A stretch of 64,000 bases of DNA, from the NCBI GenBank assembly GCA_046330935.1, contig JAXLRU010000006.1, forward strand, positions 186,001 to 250,000, read 5' to 3'. The stretch comes from JAXLRU01 sp046330935 (GTDB lineage Bacteria > Actinomycetota > Actinomycetes > Actinomycetales > Kineosporiaceae). Positions 20,826-29,011 of the stretch are shown here, one piece after another (within the stretch, counting starts at the first letter, position 1; each line of letters begins with the position of its first letter). Made by a program: the position numbers and the translations under genes. Below the pieces are notes generated by a model. That model worked only from the letters and a program-made list of their open reading frames with translations, made no database searches and was not told the DNA's origin.

Positions 20826-21278
20826 GTGACCACCGGGGCACCGTCAGGGACCGAACGCGGCTGGGAACCCGACGTCGAGGAGCCCGAGGGCCCCGGCGCC
20901 CGGGCCACCCTCGGCCTGTGGTGGCGGCGGCGCCCCCGCAGCGTCGTCGCGGCACTCGTCGGCCTCACCTGCGGGGTGGCCTGGGCGGCGTGGATGGCGG
21001 TCAGGCTGGGGGATCCCGACGTCACCTGGCAGGTCTACGGCTACCGCGTCGTCTCGGAGTCGAGCACCCGGGTGACCCTGCTCGTCAGCAGGGACCCCGG
21101 CACCCCCGAGGCGGTCTGCCGGGTGCGGGCGCTGGACGCCTCCTTCGGCGAGGTCGGCTCGCTGGAGGTGCGCGTGCCGCCCGCCACCACGCGCACGGTG
21201 CGGCTGACGGTCGACGTGCCCACCACCCGGCTCGCCGTCACGGGCACGGTGGAGGACTGCGTCGTCCCGCAGCGCTGA
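20826..21278 (+). CDS. DUF4307 membrane-anchored protein
   Basis: A 150-residue protein with one N-terminal membrane helix ([20 protein letters not shown]) followed by an extracytoplasmic beta-rich domain: [55 protein letters not shown]. This is the DUF4307 pattern, found between mca and greA in actinobacteria. Two cysteines could form a disulfide. The function is unknown. GTG 20826 follows GAGGAGGAG closely. It is divergent from mca and shares a 147-bp promoter region with it. Confidence 0.9.
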   Translation: MTTGAPSGTERGWEPDVEEPEGPGARATLGLWWRRRPRSVVAALVGLTCGVAWAAWMAVRLGDPDVTWQVYGYRVVSESSTRVTLLVSRDPGTPEAVCRVRALDASFGEVGSLEVRVPPATTRTVRLTVDVPTTRLAVTGTVEDCVVPQR

Positions 21279-21463
21279 CCGTGCTGTGACGACGACGGTG
21301 GGCTACTCTCGGTCTTTCGGGCCGATCCGGTCGCGACGGTGAGCTGCCGTCACGTCCACGACGAGCCCAGTGCCCGGATCGCCGGGCACCCCCACCACAG
21401 CGGCGGCGCCGAAGGCGCCGCCGCGACGTCATCGCGGACCAGCTCGCGGAACAGGAGTGCGGC

Positions 21464-21958
21464 GTGAGCGAGAGCAGCACCAGTGTCACCTGGCTCACCC
21501 AGGAGGCCCACGACCGGCTGAAGGCCGAGTTCGACTACCTGTCCGGTGAGGGGCGCGTCGAGATCGCCAAGAAGATCGAGGCGGCGCGCGAGGAGGGTGA
21601 CCTCCGCGAGAACGGCGGCTACCACGCCGCCAAGGAGGAGCAGGGCAAGCGCGAGGCGCGCATCCGCCAGCTCCGCCAGCTCCTGGAGTCCGCCCAGGTC
21701 GGGGAGGCGCCCGTCTCCAGCGACGGCAGCATCGCCCCCGGCATGGTGGTCACCGCCGAGGTCGCGGGCGAGGAGATGGTGTTCCTGCTCGGCAGCCGCG
21801 AGGTGGCCGGGGACACCGACCTCGACGTCTACAGCGAGAAGAGCCCGCTGGGCTCGGCGATCCTCGGCCTGCGCGCCGGCGCCGAGACCAGCTACACGGC
21901 CCCCAACGGGCGCGCCATCCCCGTCAAGGTGGTCGACGCGAAGCCGTTCGTCGGCTGA
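21464..21958 (+). CDS. greA: Transcription elongation factor GreA
   Basis: A 164-residue protein with the N-terminal coiled coil (LTQEAHDRLKAEFDYL; EIAKKIEAAREEGDLRENGG), whose acidic tip residues DLREN reach into the RNA polymerase secondary channel, followed by the FKBP-like C-terminal domain (VYSEKSPLGSAILGLRAG, VKVVDAKPF). It rescues backtracked polymerase by stimulating transcript cleavage. GTG 21464 follows CAGGAG. A strong hairpin terminator lies 16 bases after the stop. Confidence 0.97.
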   Translation: MSESSTSVTWLTQEAHDRLKAEFDYLSGEGRVEIAKKIEAAREEGDLRENGGYHAAKEEQGKREARIRQLRQLLESAQVGEAPVSSDGSIAPGMVVTAEVAGEEMVFLLGSREVAGDTDLDVYSEKSPLGSAILGLRAGAETSYTAPNGRAIPVKVVDAKPFVG

Positions 21959-21973
21959 CCCACCCCGAACGCC

Positions 21974-22017
21974 ACGGGCCCGGGCCCCCTCCGCCGTCGG
22001 AGGGGGCCCGGGCCCGT
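21974..22017. terminator. Perfect 20-bp hairpin between convergent greA and ABC-2 permease genes
   Basis: Bases 21974-21993 and 21998-22017 are perfect reverse complements with a CCGT loop. There is no long U-tract, as is usual for actinobacterial terminators. Because it sits between convergent genes it can serve both directions. Confidence 0.85.
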
Positions 22018-22078
22018 TCGTTCACGCCCTGGGGGCGGGGTCGACGGCGGCGTCCGCGGTCGCGGCTGCCGGCGAGGA

Positions 22079-22876
22079 TCAGCGGCTGGCCGCCCGGGAG
22101 TACATGCGCACGGCCAGCGGCACGAAGATCACGAGGATCAGGACCGCCCACAGCACCGTGTAGGCCGCCGGGTGGGCCAGTGACCAGGGCGCGCCGGCGG
22201 GGGCGTCGGGCCCGTTGCCGAACAGCGTGCGCGCCGCCTGCGTGACCGAGGACAGCGGGTTCCACTCGGCGAACGCCTTCAGCGGCCCGGGCAGGTTGTC
22301 CAGGGGCACGAAGGTGTTGGCGATGAACGTGATGGGGAAGATCACCACGAAGCTCGCGTTGTTGACGATCTCGGGGGTGCGGACGGTGAGGCCGACCACG
22401 GCCATCACCCACGAGATGGCGAACGCGAACAGCAGGAGCAGCGCGAACGCCGCCGCCGCCTCGGCCACCGACGAGCGGATCCGCCAGCCGATCAGCAGGC
22501 CCGTCAGCGACATCACGACGATGACGATGACGTTGTTGACGACGTCGGCGAAGGTCCGCCCCACCAGCACCGCCGTGTTGGACATGGGCAGGGACCGGAA
22601 GCGGTCGATCACGCCCTTCTGGAGGTCCTCGGCGAGGCTCGCGCCGGTGGTCGTCGACCCGAAGACGACGGTCTGGGCGAAGATCCCGGCCATGAGGAAC
22701 TCGCGGTAGCCGCCGGCGACGTCGATCGCGCTGCCGAACACGAAGCCGAAGAGCAGCACGAACATGATCGGCGAGAGCGTCGTGAAGACGAGCAGGTCGG
22801 GAACGCGCTTGATCTTGATCAGGTTGCGCTTGGCGACGACGACGCCGTCGCCGAGGCTGCGGGTCAGGGCGCTCAC
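22079..22876 (-). CDS. ABC-2 type transport permease (DrrB-like)
   Basis: A 265-residue integral membrane protein with six predicted helices, including LLVFTTLSPIMFVLLFGFVF, IVIVVMSLTGLLIGWRI, FVVIFPITFIANTFVP and TVLWAVLILVIFVPLAV. The motif FVPLDNLPGPLKAFAEWNPLS is typical of the DrrB/NodJ class. With the ATPase upstream it should form an exporter of drugs or lipids. Its GTG overlaps the ATPase stop (GTGA), so the two are translationally coupled. Confidence 0.92.
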   Translation of the reverse strand: MSALTRSLGDGVVVAKRNLIKIKRVPDLLVFTTLSPIMFVLLFGFVFGSAIDVAGGYREFLMAGIFAQTVVFGSTTTGASLAEDLQKGVIDRFRSLPMSNTAVLVGRTFADVVNNVIVIVVMSLTGLLIGWRIRSSVAEAAAAFALLLLFAFAISWVMAVVGLTVRTPEIVNNASFVVIFPITFIANTFVPLDNLPGPLKAFAEWNPLSSVTQAARTLFGNGPDAPAGAPWSLAHPAAYTVLWAVLILVIFVPLAVRMYSRAASR

Positions 22877-23847
22877 GGCTGCTCCTCGGTCTGCTCGGCG
22901 GCGTGCCCGGTGAGGGCCAGGAAGACGTCGTCCAGCGTGGGGCGGCGCACCGCGAGGTCCTGGACGACGAGGCCGCGGGTGTCGAGCTCGCGCAGCGCGT
23001 CGACCAGCAGGGACGCCGCGGGCGCCTCGCCGGTCACGGACACCGACACCTTGCGGGTGTGGGAGTCGATCGACGGCGTGGCCCGGGACAGGCCGCCGAG
23101 CAGGGTGGCCACCTCGTCGAGCCGGGCGGGGTCGCTGACGACGAGCTCGATCACCTCGCCGCCCACCTGCGCCTTCAGCTGGTCGCTGGTGCCCTCGGCG
23201 ATGACCCGGCCGCGGTCGACGACGACGATCGAGTCGGCCAGGCGGTCGGCCTCCTCCAGGTACTGCGTGGTGAGCACGAGCGTCGCGCCCTGCTGCACCA
23301 GCTCGGCCAGGACCCCCCACATCTCGGTGCGGCTGCGCGGGTCGAGACCCGTCGTGGGCTCGTCGAGGAACAGCACCTGCGGGCGCGCCACCAGCGCGGC
23401 GGCGAGGTCGAGCCGGCGCCGCATCCCGCCCGAGTACGTCTTGGCGGGCCGCGAGGCCGCGTCCTCCAACCGGAACTGCGCGAGCAGCTCGCGCGCCCGC
23501 TGCTTCGACTGGGCCGCGGGCAGGTGGTAGAGCCGGCCCACCATGTCGAGGTTCTCGAACCCGGTGAGGTACTCGTCGACCGCCGCGTACTGGCCGGACA
23601 GGCCGATCAGGCTCTTCACGCGCGAGGGGTCCTTGAGCACGTCGACCCCGGCCACCTCGGCGGTGCCGGAGTCGGGCCGCAGCAGCGTGGTGAGGACCCG
23701 GACGCAGGTGGTCTTGCCGGCCCCGTTGGGGCCCAGGACGCCGAGCACGGAACCGGTGGGGACCTCGAGGTCGAGCCCGTCGAGGGCCCGCACCGATCCG
23801 TAGGTCTTGACCAGTCCCCGGGCCCGGACGGCGAGGGGTGACGTCAT
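22873..23847 (-). CDS. ABC transporter ATP-binding protein (DrrA-like)
   Basis: The 324-residue ATPase has Walker A GPNGAGKTT, Q-loop IGLSGQYAAVDE, signature YSGGMRRRLDLA, Walker B VLFLDEPTTGLD and H-loop LTTQYLEEAD, plus the DrrA-type C-terminal extension ending RRPTLDDVFLALTGH. This subfamily powers export of anthracyclines, antibiotics or lipids; the substrate here cannot be told. TAGGCT lies 8 bases before the ATG and there is no Shine-Dalgarno, which suggests a leaderless mRNA. Confidence 0.94.
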   Translation of the reverse strand: MTSPLAVRARGLVKTYGSVRALDGLDLEVPTGSVLGVLGPNGAGKTTCVRVLTTLLRPDSGTAEVAGVDVLKDPSRVKSLIGLSGQYAAVDEYLTGFENLDMVGRLYHLPAAQSKQRARELLAQFRLEDAASRPAKTYSGGMRRRLDLAAALVARPQVLFLDEPTTGLDPRSRTEMWGVLAELVQQGATLVLTTQYLEEADRLADSIVVVDRGRVIAEGTSDQLKAQVGGEVIELVVSDPARLDEVATLLGGLSRATPSIDSHTRKVSVSVTGEAPAASLLVDALRELDTRGLVVQDLAVRRPTLDDVFLALTGHAAEQTEEQP

Positions 23848-23901
23848 GGTCGCCGAGCCTAGGGCGATCCACCGACACCGCGCGCCCGGAATTCCGTGTG
23901 G

Positions 23902-25182
23902 TCAGCGGCCCCGGGCGGCGCGGGAGGCGTCCGTCGACTCGTCCGCCAGGGGGCCGGCCTCTTCCGCGGCGTCCTCTGCCTGCGCACGGGCCGCGACCTC
24001 GCTGCCCGCCCGCACGTCCACGACGTCGTCGGCGTCCTGCACCGCGCCGGGCACCGCGGCGGCCGCCCCGGAGCCCGCACCCGAGGCGGGCACCCACGGG
24101 TCCGGCTCGTTCAGGTACCGCACCACGACGTTGATCACCGCGACCAGCGGGACGGCGAACAGGCCGCCGACGATCCCGGCGAGCAGCACGCCCGCGCCGA
24201 TCGCCAGGATCACCGCGAGCGGGTGCACCCGCACGGCGTGGCCCATGAGGAACGGCTGCAGCACGTGCGCCTCGATCTGCTGCACGGCGATGACGCCGAG
24301 CAGCATCAGCCCGGCCACGACCGGTCCGGCCGCGACGAGCGCGACGAGCACCGCCACGATGCCGGTGACGAGGGCGCCGACGACCGGCACGAACGCGCCG
24401 AGGAACACCAGCACGCCCAGCGGCACCGCCAGCGGCACCCGCAGGATCGCCGCGACCGCGCCGACCCCGACGCCGTCCACCACGGCCACGATCACCGTCG
24501 CGCGGACGTAGGCGGTGAGGCTCGCCCAGGCCCTCAGGCCCGCGCCGTTGACCCGCGGGCGCGCGTCCCGGGGGAAGAGCCCGACCAGCCAGCCCCAGAT
24601 CCGGTCGCCGCCGGAGAGGAAGAAGAAGGTGCTGAGCAGCACGAGGAAGAAGCCGGTGGCGATGTCGGCGGCCGTGGAGCCCACCTGCATCGCCCCCGTG
24701 ACCAGCCGGTCCCGGTTGGCGCCGACCGCTGTCTGCACCTGGTCGGTGGCGTCGGCGATCTGGCTGCCCGTCAGGTGCAGCGGACCGTCGCGCAGCTGAG
24801 TGCGCAGCTGGTCGACGCCCTCCAGCGACTGCCGGCGCAGGTCGGGGAAGCCGGTGGAGACCTGCTGCCCGATCAGCCCGATCAGCGCGCCGATCAGGAT
24901 CAGGGTGAGCAGGATCCCGACGAGGGCGGCGGCCGACCGGGGCAGCCCGGCCCGGCCCGGACGGGCGGTGAGGCCGTCGACGGCCGGCTTGAGCAGGGCC
25001 ACGACGAGCAGCGCCAACAGCACCGGCACCACGAGCACCTGGAACCGCGACATCAGCTTGAGCAGCGCCACCACGCCCAGGGCGAGCACGAGGATGCGCC
25101 ACGTCCAGCCCGCACTCGCACGCAGGGTGAGGGGGACGCCGTCGCGTGGCTCGCGCTCGGCTCTCCATGTCGAAGCGGTCAC
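23902..25182 (-). CDS. AI-2E (PerM) family permease
   Basis: A 426-residue membrane protein with about eight helices: LVVPVLLALLVVALLKPAV, LVGILLTLILIGALIGLIG, the long central soluble segment with amphipathic helices, TGFFLVLLSTFFFLSGG, and the conserved GVLVFLGAFVPVVGALVTG and IEAHVLQPFLMGHAVRVHPL. This is the AI-2E/PerM superfamily signature. Members include Na+(Li+)/H+ antiporters and putative autoinducer exporters, so the substrate is open. The C-terminal 60 residues are a hydrophilic acidic tail. GTG 25182 follows GGGAGGA. Not obviously linked to the ABC pair. Confidence 0.9.
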   Translation of the reverse strand: MTASTWRAEREPRDGVPLTLRASAGWTWRILVLALGVVALLKLMSRFQVLVVPVLLALLVVALLKPAVDGLTARPGRAGLPRSAAALVGILLTLILIGALIGLIGQQVSTGFPDLRRQSLEGVDQLRTQLRDGPLHLTGSQIADATDQVQTAVGANRDRLVTGAMQVGSTAADIATGFFLVLLSTFFFLSGGDRIWGWLVGLFPRDARPRVNGAGLRAWASLTAYVRATVIVAVVDGVGVGAVAAILRVPLAVPLGVLVFLGAFVPVVGALVTGIVAVLVALVAAGPVVAGLMLLGVIAVQQIEAHVLQPFLMGHAVRVHPLAVILAIGAGVLLAGIVGGLFAVPLVAVINVVVRYLNEPDPWVPASGAGSGAAAAVPGAVQDADDVVDVRAGSEVAARAQAEDAAEEAGPLADESTDASRAARGR

Positions 25183-25314
25183 GGCGTCCTCCCGGCTGCG
25201 GCTGCGGGGCGTGCGCCCCTGCAGACCGGTACCCGGATTCGGTCGGAGGAACCTCGATGCGGGTGGGCGGAGTCCGCTGCGCCCCGGTCTGCGCCGTGCC
25301 GGGCGGGGGCGCGC

Positions 25315-27110
25315 TTAGGAGGCCGTGCTCGACGTCGGGGCCGGGCTCGCCGCGGGCTGCATCCGGTGGCCGGGCGCCTTGGCCTTGCGCCCCTTGGGCT
25401 CCTGCTCCCGCCCGGGCGGGGTCTTCTTCGAGCGGCCCGCGGCGCTGGGCGTGGGCGTGGCCGAGACGGAGGGGGACGCCGTGGGCGTGGGCGTGGCCGA
25501 GACCGCCGGGGTGGTCGTCACGGGGACCACCGTCACGGGCGCCGCCGACGCCGTGGGCGAGGCGGCCACCGTGCCGCTCGGCTCGCAGCCGCCGTCCGCC
25601 CCGCCCTTGGCGCCCTTGCCCGCGCCCCTGCCGCCCTTGCCCTGGGCCGACGCGCCGTCGCCCGCCTGGGCGGTCTCCGAGGGCGGCGCACCCTTGCCGC
25701 GCCCGTGGGCGGCCGCCTTGCCGTGCGCCTCGTCGGAGGCGCCGTGGTCGGTGTGCTCGGCCCGGCCGTGGGGTGTCTTCGACGCCTTGGTCGGGCGGGG
25801 CTGCGCGGCGGGCCGACGGGCGGCGACGACGACCGTGCCGTAGGCGGCGGTGGTTGCCGACGGCGAGGGCAGCCCGCGGCGGCCAGTACCGCGGGGGCGG
25901 TCCGGCCCTGGCCGTCGGAGGCGCCGACGGCACCGCCCCGGGACCGGGGGCCGCCCGCCGTCCGGCCCGGCGGGGCGGAGCTGGCCGCGACGGCGGCGGC
26001 GCGCGGCGGGGTGGACTGGCCCTGGTGGTCGGGGATGCCCCCGACGGCGAGCACGCCGCCGGTGATCGTGGTGGCGACGCCGATACCGGCGACCACGCGG
26101 ACGGCGACCTCCGCGCCGGCCGAGGTGGCGGAGCCGTCGACCGCCGGGTGGCGGGTGAACCAGGCGGGCATGCGACCGGCGAGCGCGGCGGCGAAGCCCG
26201 ACAGCAGGTGGGTCCCGCTGGCGTGCCGGTCGGCGTCGGCGGCACACGTCTCGCAGCGGCGCAGGTGCCGGGTGACGGTGGCGGCGACGTCGGGGGTGAA
26301 CTCGGACCGGCCCGCGGCGTCGCCGTCGAGCAGGCCCGCGAGCTGCTCGCAGCGGGGCCGGCCCTGGCGCCAGACGAGGGCGGCCCTGAGGCCGGACTGC
26401 ACGCGGCCGCGCAGCCGGAAGAGGATCTGGTAGGCGTGGTTGTCGGAGACGCCGAGCGCGTCGGCCACCTCGGCGGGCGTCAGCCCGGCGTCGACCACGT
26501 GCTCGAACACCTCGGCGTCGCGCGGCGCGAGCCCGGCGGCGGCCTGGCGCACCAGGCGGTCGCGCTCGATCCCGGTGACGAGGCGGCCCGGGTCGGCCGT
26601 GTCCTCCACGAGGGCCTCGTGGTCGTCGGCCAGGTCGTGCAGGGGCTGCTGGTCCAGCCGGCGGCGCTTGGCGTGGTCGAGCGCGAGGTTGCGCGAGATG
26701 CGGCAGGCCCAGGCGCCGAAGGACGCGGTGTCGCGCAGTTGGTCGAGTCGGGTCCAGGCGACGGTGAGGGCCTCCTGGGCGATGTCGTCGGCCTCGGCCG
26801 AGCCCGGGCCCAGGATGCGGGCGGCGGCGGAGCGGCAGCGCGGGAACCAGCGCCGGTACAGCGCCGCGTAGGCGTCGGCCTGGCCTCGACGGCACCGCTC
26901 GACGTCGAGGGCATCCTCGCGCGCGGCGGGGGCGAGCGCGGCATCGGCCTCCGCCGCGTCGGCAGGGTCGAGGACGCCGACCTCGGGGGCCTGCGGCGGG
27001 GCTCCCGGGAGCAGGCGGTGGAACGGACCCGACCGCTGCGGGGGCGTGGCGGCGCGCCGCCCCGCACGGCTGCCGGGCCGGGGGGCTTCGCCACTGAACG
27101 CCACACTCAC
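25315..27110 (-). CDS. ECF sigma factor fused to zinc anti-sigma-like motif, membrane helix and long tail (one frameshift)
   Basis: From GTG 27110, sigma region 2 (ADAYAALYRRWFPRCRSAAA; SFGAWACRISRNLALDHAKR) lies at about residues 75-165 and sigma region 4 (GLTPAEVADALGVSDNHAYQ) at 190-245. Next come an anti-sigma-like zinc motif HLRRCETCAAD at about 283, one membrane helix (VVAGIGVATTITGGVLAVGG) at about 330-350, and a low-complexity tail rich in Pro, Ser, Thr, Lys and Gly that ends at TAA 25315. The tail changes frame near 25880 (one base missing in GCCGCCGCGGGC). The layout recalls membrane-tethered ECF groups such as ECF52/53. The region is 503 bases from, and divergent to, the repeat-rich secreted gene. 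AATGAT six bases before GTG may be a leaderless -10. Confidence 0.8.
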
Positions 27111-27613
27111 GCGCGCATCATTTTCCGTGCCGGGCTCCAGGTCAAGCCGCTTCACGAAATCGGTCCGGACCGTCACACGTTCGGCAGCGGACGATCATGT
27201 CGGAGGGAGCGCTCGGGCCTCGCCGCCCCACGCGCGGCAGGTGTGGTGATTCTCACCGGCACTGCCCTGTAAGGGAATTCGGAGGGGCTCGTCGCGCCGT
27301 CATCCTCACTGTGACCGACGGTGACGAGCAGCAGTGTTTCGTGACGGATCGTCGATATCGAGGGGTCCCGACGTGCCCATCATGGCAACCGCCGACAGAC
27401 GCGCGGAAGCTAGAGGGGCACCCCCGGGCGGCCCTTACAGGTCTTGCAACGCTCATTCGGTGAATCACTCTCCCGCCGTCGGGAGCCATTCTCGCCCGTT
27501 GCGCCGAAAGCATTCGACTCTTGCCGAGTCGATGGACGCCGGGCGCTTTCCGGTGCACGATGAGCGCCGTTCGCGAACATCCCCCATTCCCCTCGACTCG
27601 GAGGACGAACTCC
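27111..27613. other. 503-bp intergenic region between the fused sigma gene and the KPS/THP protein gene
   Basis: No convincing coding pattern: third-position G+C bias disappears and overall G+C drops. It must hold the divergent promoters of both neighbours. Several inverted repeats cluster in its second half and are listed separately. I see no mobile element remnant. Confidence 0.6.
27470..27556 (+). ncRNA. Structured 5' leader candidate upstream of the KPS/THP secreted protein
   Basis: Three helices can form on the plus strand. First, CTCCCG-CCGT-CGGGAG at 27470-27485. Second, an outer stem of 27501-27511 with 27545-27556 (11 pairs with one bulge and one G-U). Third, inside it, TCGACTC-TTGCC-GAGTCGA at 27514-27532. 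The element ends 57 bases before the ATG at 27614. It does not match any riboswitch consensus I know (cobalamin, c-di-GMP, c-di-AMP, SAM, TPP checked by memory). It may be a regulatory leader or a DNA-level protein site. Confidence 0.35.
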
Positions 27614-28048
27614 ATGTCCGAGACCACCGTCGGCTCCCGCCGCGCCCGCTCCGTCGCCACCTTCGGGCTGGCCCTGGCCGTCGTCACGGGTGCCGGCTTC
27701 GCCGCGCAGGCCGTCGCCGGCGCCTCCGCCACCCCCGAGAACGGCAAGCCCACCGGCCGTCCCACCATCTCCGGCGTGCCCTCGGCCACCCCGAGCCACA
27801 CCAAGAGCGAGAAGCCGTCGAAGTCGAAGCCGGCCAAGCCCTCGAAGTCGGCCAAGCCCTCGAAGTCGAAGCCGCCGAAGCCGACCAAGTCCGAGGCCCC
27901 CAAGCCCACCAAGACGAAGTCGCCGAAGCCGAAGCCGACCCACCCCACGCACCCGACCCACCCGACCCACCCCACGCACCCGACGGCGTCGCCGTCGGTC
28001 ACCGTGACGGTCTCGGACTCGCCGTCGGTCTCCCCGACCGCCAGCTGA
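27614..28048 (+). CDS. Secreted low-complexity protein with Lys/Pro/Ser repeats and five THP triplets
   Basis: A 144-residue product. Residues 1-37 form a signal peptide (twin basic start SRRARS, then ATFGLALAVVTGAGFAAQAV, cleavage near AGA-S). Residues about 60-107 are repeats of KPSKSK, KPTKSE and KSPKPK. Then comes a run of five Thr-His-Pro triplets, followed by a Ser/Thr/Val tail (TASPSVTVTVSDSPSVSP). No globular domain. The Lys-rich part could bind anionic wall polymers and the His run could bind Zn, Ni or Cu; both are inference. ATG 27614 follows GGAGGA by 8 bases. The opposite-strand sigma fusion has a similar tail composition. Confidence 0.85.
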   Translation: MSETTVGSRRARSVATFGLALAVVTGAGFAAQAVAGASATPENGKPTGRPTISGVPSATPSHTKSEKPSKSKPAKPSKSAKPSKSKPPKPTKSEAPKPTKTKSPKPKPTHPTHPTHPTHPTHPTASPSVTVTVSDSPSVSPTAS

Positions 28049-28157
28049 CCTGGTCGGCTGCCACACCACGTCACGGGATTCGGCACCCGTGACCGGGGGC
28101 GACGCGGCCCCGCCGCGGCGCCCCCGCTTCGTCGTCGGGCCCGCCCGTCCCCCGGGC

Positions 28158-28949
28158 TCACCCGTCGGCGGCGCCGCCCCGCGAGGGCTGCCCGGACCTC
28201 GCCCGCTGCCCGCCCGTCCCGCCCCGGCTCCCACGTTCGGGCAGGGACAGGCGGCGCAGCAGGGGCTGCACCAGCGGTCCCACCCCGAGCGCGTAGAGCA
28301 CCGTGCCCACCCCGAGGGTGCCGCCGAGCAGCCAGCCGAGCGTCACGACCGTGACCTCGATGCCGGTGCGGACCAGGCGCACCGATCCCCCCGTGCGGGC
28401 CACGATGCCGGTCATCAGCCCGTCCCGCGGGCCGGGCCCGAGCCGCGCCCCGATGTAGCACGCGGTCGCCAGCGCGTTGACCCCGATGCCCGCGAGCAGC
28501 ATGGCCGCCCGCAGGGGCAGCTCACGCGGCTGCGGCACCACGGCCAGCAGCGGGTCGACCAGCGCCGAGATGACCACGACGTTGGCCACCGTGCCGATGC
28601 CCGGCCGCTGCCGCAGCGGCACCCAGCCGAGCAGGACGACCAGGCCCACGAGCAGGGTCACGGTGCCGAAGGTGAGGCCCGTGCGCCGCGCGATGCCCTG
28701 CTGCAGGACGTCCCAGGGCATGGCTCCGAGATCGGCGTGCAGGAGCAGGGTCATGCTCAACGCGTACAACCCCAACCCCACCAGCAACTGCCCCGGACGC
28801 CGCCAGCGCGGCACGACGGTCGGCTCGCCTTCCCCGCGGGCCGGGGCCGGCTGCGTCCCGACGGGCTCCGGGGCAGGGGACCCGCCCGGGGCAGGGCACT
28901 CGCCCAGGGCGGAGGACTCGCACGGGGCGCCCGTGGCACTCGTCGTCAT
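28158..28949 (-). CDS. YczE/YitT-like integral membrane protein
   Basis: A 263-residue protein with an N-terminal hydrophilic segment of about 50 residues and five or six helices. The conserved family signature LGLYALSMTLLLHADLGAMPWDVL is followed by TFGTVTLLVGLVVLL, AGIGVNALATACYIGARLGP, GPRDGLMTGIV and RTGIEVTVVTLGWLLGG. This is the YczE family, whose substrate is unknown. ATG 28949 has GGGAGGG eight bases upstream. It is divergent from a MocR-type regulator, the classical yczE-yczR arrangement. Confidence 0.9.
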   Translation of the reverse strand: MTTSATGAPCESSALGECPAPGGSPAPEPVGTQPAPARGEGEPTVVPRWRRPGQLLVGLGLYALSMTLLLHADLGAMPWDVLQQGIARRTGLTFGTVTLLVGLVVLLGWVPLRQRPGIGTVANVVVISALVDPLLAVVPQPRELPLRAAMLLAGIGVNALATACYIGARLGPGPRDGLMTGIVARTGGSVRLVRTGIEVTVVTLGWLLGGTLGVGTVLYALGVGPLVQPLLRRLSLPERGSRGGTGGQRARSGQPSRGGAADG

Positions 28950-28969
28950 GGTGACCACCCTCCCCCATG

Positions 28970-29004
28970 ATTGGCATTGCCATCCATAGCCAATTCCGCT
29001 TGGC
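28970..29004. promoter_or_regulatory. Operator candidate between yczE-like gene and MocR regulator
   Basis: ATTGGC (28970-28975), 13 bases, GCCAAT (28989-28994) form an inverted repeat, and a third half-site TTGGC lies at 29000-29004. The stretch is much less G+C-rich than its surroundings. MocR regulators typically bind such paired repeats in the intergenic region with the gene they control. Confidence 0.5.
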
Positions 29005-29011
29005 TGGCCTC

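Noticed and set aside
25533..25880. Arg/Pro/Thr-rich C-terminus of the sigma factor in its original frame
   Set aside because: Composition is that of an out-of-frame G+C-rich read; the other frame gives a tail with normal codon use ending at TAA 25315.
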